From CAYWMQ01 sp964459635 (GTDB taxonomy: Bacteria > Patescibacteriota > Minisyncoccia > Phycocordibacterales > UBA12088), in NCBI GenBank assembly GCA_964459635.1, contig CAYWMQ010000010.1, positions 1 through 26,098 on the forward strand: a DNA stretch of 26,098 nucleotides, in the 5' to 3' direction. Each line of letters starts with the position of its first letter. The stretch's first letter is position 1. Made by a program: the position numbers and the translations under genes. Shown one piece after another: positions 1 to 4,792 of this stretch. Below the pieces are notes generated by a model, which was given only the letters and a program-made list of their open reading frames with translations, did not search any database and had not been told where the DNA came from.

Positions 1-28
1 AGTCTTGGATCGCGCACGTAGTGAGTAA
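1..28 (+). CDS. 3' end of a gene cut by the left edge (partial)
   Basis: In frame 2 the window opens with codons reading VLDRARSE and then TAA at 26-28. The same tail, with the same stop, recurs at 245-271, and a shorter version (VLDRA, TGA) is at 294-311. Repeated tails of this kind follow other real genes in this window (PLD, alaS), so I infer that this is the end of an upstream coding gene. Eight codons are too few to name a product. An alternative reading in frame 3 stays open from base 3 to a TAA at 240-242 (reading SWIAHVVSNMKRCWVK then low-quality sequence). It cannot be excluded without the sequence to the left. Confidence 0.3.
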
Positions 29-65
29 CATGAAAAGGTGCTGGGTGAAAGGCCTGAATCGCGCA
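1..65 (+). repeat. Gene-tail repeat, left copy
   Basis: Bases 1-65 match 244-308 with only two differences (at 52 and 57). Inside each copy a core of about 15 bases (consensus GTCYTGGATCGCGCA) occurs twice, 50 bases apart. The core is therefore present four times in 311 bases, at about 2, 52, 245 and 294. The true left border lies outside the window. Confidence 0.85.
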
Positions 66-138
66 CGCAGGCTGGAAACAAAACAACGTTCTCATATTTC
101 CCTCGTTGCCTTCCGTAACGATCGAGGTCCCAAGCACG

Positions 139-239
139 CCCGCACACCAACTTCTTATAGGACGTACAGTGCTATATTCCCTCGCTTTACTTCGAAGCCT
201 GCGAAGTCGGTGGGAGTACAAACAAAGCTGGTGTGCGGG
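139..239. repeat. Inverted repeat inside the left insert
   Basis: Arms of 15 bases at 139-153 and 225-239 are complementary except for one position (CCCGCACACCAACTT against AAGCTGGTGTGCGGG). A smaller hairpin (ACTTCG...CGAAGT, about 190-208) lies between them. The 67-243 segment separates the two large tail-repeat copies and holds no convincing gene. It could form a structured RNA or be a minimal mobile segment with inverted ends. The function is unknown. Confidence 0.5.
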
Positions 240-243
240 TAAA

Positions 244-311
244 AGTCTTGGATCGCGCACGTAGTGAGTAACATGAAAAGGTGCTGGGTGAAAGTCCTGG
301 ATCGCGCATGA
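244..311 (+). repeat. Gene-tail repeat, right copy
   Basis: This is the second copy of the 1-65 repeat. It contains the tail VLDRARSE-stop (245-271) and, 50 bases on, the shorter tail VLDRA-stop (294-311). The GNAT gene starts about 50 bases downstream. Confidence 0.8.
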
Positions 312-363
312 TGCGTATGCAACGAACACTTTCTTGCGGGACCCTCGCTGCGTACTTACGATT

Positions 364-819
364 ATGGAAAAAACGAACGTATTACTTGTACCCGCCACTA
401 AAGATGACATACCGATTCTAATCACACTTGAACAAAGTGTCGCGGGTCCATACACCTACTCAGCAATGCTCGATGTTAATGACTGGGAGGAAGAGCTTAC
501 GAAATGCGATGTCTTCCTCATCAAGCTCGACGGCGCAACAGTCGGCAATGTATCGTTAGAGCATAAAAGTCCCGAGCATCTTTATATCAGCGGTCTGATG
601 ATACGGCCGGAGTATCAAGGAAAGGGCATCGCCCGTCAAGTCCTGTCACAAGTGCTACACGAGCACACCAATACGCAACGCGTTGATCTTTTGACCCACC
701 CCGACAATCCCGCACGTAAGCTGTATGAGTCGCTTGGTTTCGTTGTTGAGTCGCGCATTGAGAATTGCTGGGGCGACGGCGAACCACGTCTTCTACTCGC
801 ACTCATCCAAAAGAAATAA
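364..819 (+). CDS. GNAT family N-acetyltransferase
   Basis: A 151-residue protein of the usual length for a single GNAT domain, which moves an acetyl group from acetyl-CoA to an amine. Residues about 81-90 read RPEYQGKGIA, matching the acetyl-CoA pyrophosphate-binding motif (Q/RxxGxG/A). They follow a strand reading LYISGLMI. The C-terminal half has NPARKLYESLGF, the typical tyrosine-bearing last helix. I chose the ATG at 364 over a TTG at 334 because residues before 364 add nothing to the fold. No Shine-Dalgarno site is visible. The substrate cannot be told. It is directly followed by a strong hairpin terminator, so it is probably transcribed alone. Confidence 0.88.
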   Translation: MEKTNVLLVPATKDDIPILITLEQSVAGPYTYSAMLDVNDWEEELTKCDVFLIKLDGATVGNVSLEHKSPEHLYISGLMIRPEYQGKGIARQVLSQVLHEHTNTQRVDLLTHPDNPARKLYESLGFVVESRIENCWGDGEPRLLLALIQKK

Positions 820-820
820 T

Positions 821-872
821 CACAAAAAGGTGCGCAGCCCTATCGTCGCAAAGGGCTAAGCACCTTTTTGTG
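821..872. terminator. Bidirectional hairpin terminator after GNAT
   Basis: CACAAAAAGGTGC at 821-833 pairs with GCACCTTTTTGTG at 860-872, and AGCCCT pairs with AGGGCT inside it. The A-tract on one side and T-tract on the other make it usable in both directions. It starts two bases after the GNAT stop and ends 30 bases before the PLD gene. Confidence 0.85.
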
Positions 873-902
873 TTCGGGCCGCAGTGCGCGTATGCTGTAC
901 CT

Positions 903-1988
903 ATGCCGCCTATACCCGCTTCACAGCTCTACTTCTCGGCCACCGCCACATGGGAAGCCATGCTTGCAGACATTGCCCGCGCAAAACGCAGCATCCTCAT
1001 CGAGCAGTACATTTTTGACTCGCTCGCACCCGGGCAGGTGGGGCGCGCCTTTGTAGACGCGCTCATTGAACGTGCTCACGCGGGGCTGGATGTGCGGTTA
1101 CTGGTAGACAGTTGGGGAAGCGCCGGGCTTCTGTGGAACGCTGCACTGCGCGAGCTTACTGACGCGGGAGTACATGTAGAACGGAACACCTTCGGCCACT
1201 TCGCGAGCCGTACACACCGTGCACTGCATTTCTTTCGCAATCATCGCAAAGTGGCTGTCATCGATGCAGAGGTGGCATACGTGGGCGGTGTCATCATTTC
1301 GGAGCGTGCCCGCGCGTGGCGCGACACGCAGCTCAAGGTTTACGGCCGTACGGCACGTGCTGTCGCGGAAGCGTTTGAAGATCACTGGCGCTGCTTCCGC
1401 GACCACCGCCGCTCGTTTACCGGCATCTACGAGGGAAGTGAGGGCTACAAGGTGGTGGCGAGTGCGCCGGGCGTGCGTCGCCGCCGCGTACGACGAGACC
1501 TTCTACGCACTATCAACACGGCACGTTCCCATATAGAGCTCACGACTCCGTACCTAGCGCCCGACCGTACGTTTCGCCTTGCCCTCTACCGTGCAGCAGA
1601 GCGGGGCGTACGGGTAGACGTGCTTCTCCCGAGCCAAGCAGACGGCACACTGCCACAGTGGGGTTCACGCTCCCACTTCGCAAGCCTCCTGCGCCACGGC
1701 ATCCGTATATTCCTGTATGACCCCGGTATGCTGCACGCAAAAACAGCCGTCGTCGATGACACGTGGGCGACCGTCGGAAGCACGAACCTAGACCCGCTGA
1801 GCCTTCATTTCAACCACGAGCTCAACATTCATACTCAAGACCCCGCAGTGATCGCCGAGCTTAAGCGCCAATTTGCAGCCGACCGTGAACGCAGCACACA
1901 GATCACACACGCCGCCTGGCGCGCCCGTCCGCTGCGCGACCGCCTCGCGTACGATGTGGTAGGGGGGTTGTTGAGTTGGGTGATATAG
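903..1988 (+). CDS. Phospholipase D family protein, cardiolipin synthase-like
   Basis: A 361-residue protein with two HKD motifs, the signature of the PLD superfamily: H114-R-K116-x4-D121 in the first half and H278-A-K280-x4-D285 in the second. Each half also has the expected G-S/G-G following context (YVGG; VGSTNLD). Domain order and length fit bacterial ClsB-like enzymes that join two phospholipids into cardiolipin; other phosphatidyl transfers are possible. There is no signal peptide or obvious membrane helix. The ATG at 903 was chosen because TATGCT lies six bases upstream (891-896) and the protein then begins just before the first PLD strands. The last 28 codons are repeated downstream at 2698-2784 and, diverged, at 4174-4254, so the gene is the anchor of a cassette array. 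Confidence 0.88.
   Translation: MPPIPASQLYFSATATWEAMLADIARAKRSILIEQYIFDSLAPGQVGRAFVDALIERAHAGLDVRLLVDSWGSAGLLWNAALRELTDAGVHVERNTFGHFASRTHRALHFFRNHRKVAVIDAEVAYVGGVIISERARAWRDTQLKVYGRTARAVAEAFEDHWRCFRDHRRSFTGIYEGSEGYKVVASAPGVRRRRVRRDLLRTINTARSHIELTTPYLAPDRTFRLALYRAAERGVRVDVLLPSQADGTLPQWGSRSHFASLLRHGIRIFLYDPGMLHAKTAVVDDTWATVGSTNLDPLSLHFNHELNIHTQDPAVIAELKRQFAADRERSTQITHAAWRARPLRDRLAYDVVGGLLSWVI
1902..1988 (+). repeat. PLD 3'-tail repeat, copy 1 (in gene)
   Basis: Codons 334-361 plus the stop of the PLD gene. These 87 bases are repeated without a change at 2698-2784. The identity stops exactly at the TAG: the next base is G here and A in copy 2. Confidence 0.97.
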
Positions 1989-2013
1989 GCCCGGTCCTAG
2001 CGTGTACAGAAGC

Positions 2014-2042
2014 TTGACATATTTGCACTTTGGGTGTATAAT
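2014..2042 (+). promoter_or_regulatory. Consensus sigma70-type promoter of cassette gene A
   Basis: TTGACA at 2014-2019, a 17-base spacer, and TATAAT at 2037-2042 form a perfect consensus. It lies 26 bases after the PLD stop and drives the gene at 2111. A second perfect TTGACA-17-TATAAT precedes the accessory gene at 22256. Both -10 boxes are preceded by GGTG. Confidence 0.9.
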
Positions 2043-2058
2043 ATATGTGAAATTGGTC

Positions 2059-2114
2059 GAGCACGTGCCGCTGCATGGTCAACGATACGTGCTCATGGAT
2101 GGAGAGTTCCATGA
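2059..2114 (+). promoter_or_regulatory. Structured leader with looped ribosome site
   Basis: GAGCACGT (2059-2066) is a perfect inverse of ACGTGCTC (2087-2094). Next, TCATGGA (2093-2099) pairs with TCCATGA (2108-2114), leaving the Shine-Dalgarno GGAGAG (2101-2106) in the loop and the ATG (2111) in the stem. The two hairpins share two bases, so they could compete. This could control translation of gene A; that is inference. Confidence 0.5.
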
Positions 2115-2578
2115 AAAAGGTTTACGCGCTCGCATTGGGCCTGGTTGTGGCGCACGCCGCCATGACCGTGCTAGGGGAAGCCAGCAGCATCACCACGATG
2201 CTGTCCCAGATGCGCGACGGCATTCGGGCCATGGTCGCCAATGAGGCGGGTGTGGAGGTGATGTTGATCATCCCGTTTGGGATGATCATCGTCCCGCTGA
2301 TCGGCTTCGTTGTCTGCGCCCCTATGGCCCTTGGCGAATGGCTCAGTGAACGGTACGCTGTGCCGTTCAGGTACGCCGTCGCTGCGGCCATCGCGTACGT
2401 CGCAGGGCTTGGTGCCGGCATCTACTTCGCCGACACCGGCTGGAGCAATGGCATGCCCGCGATGGCATGGTACGCGCTTCCCATGCTTGGGGCGGCGGTC
2501 GTCCATCTCGTGGTCCACGGGAGCGAGCACGGCCAAGAGAACAAGCAAGATTCGCATAAAAGCTGTGCGGCTGCCTAG
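2111..2578 (+). CDS. Cassette gene A: small multi-pass membrane protein
   Basis: A 155-residue hydrophobic protein with about four membrane segments: residues 4-20, 46-68, about 82-102 and about 114-132. It has a polar, histidine-rich C-terminus. I do not recognise a family. The ATG at 2111 is supported by GGAGAG four bases upstream and by the consensus promoter; the longer frame from 2075 lacks both. The C-terminal third (TG...MAWYALPMLGAAVVHLVVHG) resembles that of cassette gene B (TG...ILWIVLPIMGFGAAYYLLREG), so the two may be distant relatives. It lies between PLD tail copies 1 and 2 and is followed after four bases by hairpin H1. Confidence 0.8.
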   Translation: MKKVYALALGLVVAHAAMTVLGEASSITTMLSQMRDGIRAMVANEAGVEVMLIIPFGMIIVPLIGFVVCAPMALGEWLSERYAVPFRYAVAAAIAYVAGLGAGIYFADTGWSNGMPAMAWYALPMLGAAVVHLVVHGSEHGQENKQDSHKSCAAA

Positions 2579-2582
2579 CCGC

Positions 2583-2625
2583 CCAAACCCCGGCCGCTCA
2601 CACGAGCGCGCCGGGGTCACTTCGT
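2583..2625 (+). terminator. Cassette hairpin H1
   Basis: ACCCCGGC + CGCTC, loop ACAC, GAGCG + C + GCCGGGGT form a very stable stem at 2587-2617. The 43 bases 2583-2625 are identical to 4648-4690 (H4). Two further members (H2, H3) follow genes B and C. A T-rich stretch follows, so it can act as a terminator. Its strong conservation between otherwise unrelated genes suggests an additional role. Confidence 0.85.
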
Positions 2626-2697
2626 ATCTTTTTCAGTTTTGCTCTTTTCCTGTTTTCCGTTTTCGTTTTCGTTTCTTATCTTTTGTCCCTTTTCTAT
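2626..2697. other. T-tract low-complexity segment
   Basis: Phrases of TTTT separated by a few C/G bases run from H1 to the octamer TCTATATC (2693-2700), which touches PLD tail copy 2. A similar T-rich tract follows H4 and ends in the same octamer at 4792-4799. No gene is seen. Confidence 0.6.
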
Positions 2698-2784
2698 ATC
2701 ACACACGCCGCCTGGCGCGCCCGTCCGCTGCGCGACCGCCTCGCGTACGATGTGGTAGGGGGGTTGTTGAGTTGGGTGATATAG
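2698..2784 (+). repeat. PLD 3'-tail repeat, copy 2
   Basis: Identical over 87 bases to the last 28 codons and stop of the PLD gene (1902-1988). It has no start or upstream gene body. It is bounded by TCTATATC on the left (2693-2700) and its inverse GATATAGA on the right (2778-2785). The next 157 bases (2785-2941) are a leader without a clear promoter. Confidence 0.97.
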
Positions 2785-2941
2785 ACGACAACTGGTCGAT
2801 ATGTTATATAAGATAAGGAAAAAAACCGTCCACATACGGCATAGCGGAACATTCACGAAGTACAGCCTTTCTATGACCAGGTTATTGTATACCTTTAAGA
2901 CAGCCGCCTTCGCTTGAGAGGCACAGCAATGGAGACAAGCA

Positions 2942-3478
2942 ATGAACAGGACGCTATACGCCATGACGATGCTGGGATTTATCTTCGTCATGATTCACGC
3001 TGGCTTATTAGGAACAACAGGTAAAGCCAACCTAATTGCCGTAGGTGCTGGCAGTACCTTGGTATCGTGGCTTTTCCTCTTTTGTCTAAGTGTGGTACGC
3101 ACGGGCAAAGCGTCTGTCATCGACATGCTCCAGTTAGGTCTGCTAGGTGTCGGTTTAATGTCGGCTAGCTTTGTGTTTGCGGAACCATTTAACTATCTCG
3201 GCGTGCTTGCACTGGCTATTGCAACCGGAACCCTCTACTGTTGCGCACTGATGACCGACAATGAACGTGGTGTACCCTGCGCTTACGCACTGCCTGCGTT
3301 TGCTGTGTATGCAGTCACATTGCTGATAGGCGCGCACCTTATAGGCACATACTGGCACACAGGTAGTAAAGCTATTCTCTGGATTGTGCTTCCAATCATG
3401 GGTTTTGGCGCCGCCTACTATCTGCTTCGGGAGGGGGGCAAGCGAAGAACTTTGGAACTTTCGCGCTGCAACGGGTGA
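2942..3478 (+). CDS. Cassette gene B: six-segment membrane protein
   Basis: A 178-residue protein with about six hydrophobic segments (roughly 5-22, 30-50, 61-78, 85-103, 116-135, 145-163) and a basic C-terminus. There is no family I recognise. GGAGA at 2931-2935 lies six bases before the ATG. Its last membrane segment and tail resemble those of gene A. It is the first of two genes in the second cassette and is followed 22 bases on by hairpin H2. The small size and absence of soluble domains suggest a membrane-active or protective role; that is only a guess. Confidence 0.8.
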   Translation: MNRTLYAMTMLGFIFVMIHAGLLGTTGKANLIAVGAGSTLVSWLFLFCLSVVRTGKASVIDMLQLGLLGVGLMSASFVFAEPFNYLGVLALAIATGTLYCCALMTDNERGVPCAYALPAFAVYAVTLLIGAHLIGTYWHTGSKAILWIVLPIMGFGAAYYLLREGGKRRTLELSRCNG

Positions 3479-3500
3479 CCCAACACACACATCCTCACAA

Positions 3501-3538
3501 ACCCCCGGCATGCTCACTCGAGCGCGCCGGGGTTACGT
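3501..3538 (+). terminator. Cassette hairpin H2
   Basis: Diverged member of the H1 family: CCCCGGC...GCCGGGG outer stem with an inner TGCTC/GAGCG stem and loop ACTC. It is followed by TTACGT, as in H3. It separates gene B from gene C inside one cassette. Confidence 0.8.
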
Positions 3539-3662
3539 CTTGTGCTCACCGCGTCCACCGACCCAGCTTCGTACGCAGAACAGCTCCATAATACATATCG
3601 CTGTACGCCGCCGGAGCCATGTGCTTATATCAAGAAAGGCTCTCATTCGGAAGGGAACTAGG

Positions 3663-4046
3663 ATGATCGGCAACGTTCAGACGATACTGCGCGAAGCGCT
3701 TTGCATGCAGCGCGACAGCAACACCAACGTTCTTCTGGTCCGCATCGAGGCGGCGGCCACTATCAGTCGCTTACTTGAGATCATGAAGACCTTGGTCGAC
3801 ACCAGTATCACGACCGTACAGGTGACGCCTGAGAACATGAATATCCCAACTCATACGTGGGACATCGTGCGGATACTCGAGAATATGGACCTGTATCTTG
3901 AGACACCAGCAAAACCGCCAAAGGACTACCCGGAAGTGCCACTAGCGCTTGTCGTCAGCGACGAGGACGAGAGGCTCATATGTGAGTCTTGCCATGGCGC
4001 CAAATGGCAAGCGCATCGGGACTCATGGGGGCTTGTTGTGCTCTAG
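3663..4046 (+). CDS. Cassette gene C: soluble protein of unknown function
   Basis: A 127-residue protein with no membrane segment. The frame is open upstream to 3384, but that part overlaps gene B and hairpin H2. I start at the ATG at 3663, which has GGAAGGG at 3649-3655, seven bases away. The N-terminal 60 residues look helical with a regular hydrophobic pattern; near the C-terminus is CESCHGAKW, a Cys-x2-Cys pair with a following His that could hold a metal. No family is recognised. Hairpin H3 follows 32 bases after the stop. Confidence 0.7.
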   Translation: MIGNVQTILREALCMQRDSNTNVLLVRIEAAATISRLLEIMKTLVDTSITTVQVTPENMNIPTHTWDIVRILENMDLYLETPAKPPKDYPEVPLALVVSDEDERLICESCHGAKWQAHRDSWGLVVL

Positions 4047-4078
4047 GTCACATACGCGTGGCGGCATCGCTCCACATC

Positions 4079-4114
4079 ACCCCGGCCGCTCACACGAGCG
4101 CGCCGGGGTTACGT
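4079..4114 (+). terminator. Cassette hairpin H3
   Basis: ACCCCGGC + CGCTC, loop ACAC, GAGCG + C + GCCGGGGT at 4079-4109, followed by TACGTTTTAAG. The stem and loop are identical to H1 and H4, while the downstream TTACGT matches H2. Confidence 0.85.
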
Positions 4115-4139
4115 TTTAAGACATAGCGTGCTGGAGCAT

Positions 4140-4172
4140 GACTACGTTCGACTTACGAAGTCGAACATAGTC
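4140..4172. other. Hairpin bordering PLD tail copy 3
   Basis: Arms 4140-4154 and 4158-4172 (15 bases, one mismatch) around a three-base loop. It ends two bases before the start of tail copy 3 and has no T-run, so it is more likely a junction or recombination structure than a plain terminator. Confidence 0.6.
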
Positions 4173-4173
4173 T

Positions 4174-4254
4174 AACGCCGCCTGGCGTAATCGCTCGCTC
4201 CGAGAGCGGCTACTCTACGACGTGATAGGCGGCTTGCTGAGTTGGGTGATATAG
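4174..4254 (+). repeat. PLD 3'-tail repeat, copy 3 (diverged)
   Basis: It translates as NAAWRNRSLRERLLYDVIGG and then LLSWVI-stop, against HAAWRARPLRDRLAYDVVGG LLSWVI-stop in the PLD gene. By hand I count about 20 base differences in 81, most at third positions, giving six amino-acid changes. It is the tail of a different functional PLD homologue, not a decayed copy of the local gene. It ends at the same stop codon as copies 1 and 2. Confidence 0.92.
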
Positions 4255-4338
4255 ACAAAATCAAGTATACGTGCTTAGATGGGCCTTAGAAAGCTGCGGA
4301 CTGTACGTACCTGTAATGACGCAATGACGGAGGAAACG

Positions 4339-4608
4339 TTGGACACTCGAACGGAACAGCAAAAACAGCGCGATATGGAATATGTACTTGCGCGATCACA
4401 AGTCGCTTTTGACTGCATTTTTCTTGGACCAAAGGACACTCGAACGGAACAGCAAAAACGGATTGACGGTGAGTGTCTGCAGATCAGATCAGAGGTCGCA
4501 TTAAAATGCATGGTGGTTGCAATGGGGGGATTTCTTGCCGGTTACGTATTGCTTTGGGGTGGCCTTCTTTTGGTGCACATCGCTCTCTCTTCGATTGGCA
4601 CTCCTTAA
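4339..4608 (+). CDS. Cassette gene D: duplicated segment plus membrane helix
   Basis: With the TTG start at 4339 the product is 89 residues. GGAGG (4329-4333) sits five bases before this codon and nothing comparable precedes the ATGs at 4279 or 4324, though those remain possible starts. Two tandem units of 31 residues begin with DTRTEQQK, and the DNA behind them is identical for about 25 bases (4341 and 4434). A hydrophobic segment (AMGGFLAGYVLLWGGLLLVH) follows near the C-terminus. So it looks like a soluble charged repeat anchored by one membrane helix. No family is recognised. It is followed by hairpin H4. Confidence 0.65.
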   Translation: MDTRTEQQKQRDMEYVLARSQVAFDCIFLGPKDTRTEQQKRIDGECLQIRSEVALKCMVVAMGGFLAGYVLLWGGLLLVHIALSSIGTP

Positions 4609-4647
4609 GCGCTTCAGGATAATAGCAGCAAAGAAACCTAGGGGAAT

Positions 4648-4690
4648 CCAAACCCCGGCCGCTCACACGAGCGCGCCGGGGTCACTTCGT
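4648..4690 (+). terminator. Cassette hairpin H4
   Basis: 43 bases identical to H1 (2583-2625), about 2 kb away, 39 bases after the stop of gene D. It is the last member of the hairpin family; I see no other in the window. Confidence 0.85.
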
Positions 4691-4792
4691 CTAGTTTCCT
4701 AGTTCCTGCGTTTTGCAGTTTTCACGTTTTCGTCTTCAATTCTAGTATCCCGCGTATCTTTTGTCTTCTGTTTCTTGTCTCTCGTCTTTAGT
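4691..4792. other. T-rich spacer between array and S9 peptidase
   Basis: A degenerate T/C-rich tract with repeated TTTTG/TTTTC phrases that leads into TCTATATC at 4792-4799, where the 3' end of the minus-strand peptidase begins. Read on the peptidase's own strand it is an A-rich purine tract directly after its stop. Confidence 0.55.

Noticed and set aside
21..242. 73-residue frame over the left repeat
   Set aside because: It runs across the tail repeat and the inverted repeat, has no recognisable domain, and competes with the repeated VLDRARSE-stop frame. I kept it only as an alternative reading.
1903..2112. Minus-strand frame over the end of PLD
   Set aside because: It is a shadow of the PLD gene and crosses a perfect plus-strand promoter.
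2583..4690. Classical integron attC sites with integrase
   Set aside because: The hairpins lack a GTTRRRY core and no integrase gene is present in the window, so I call the family attC-like only by analogy.
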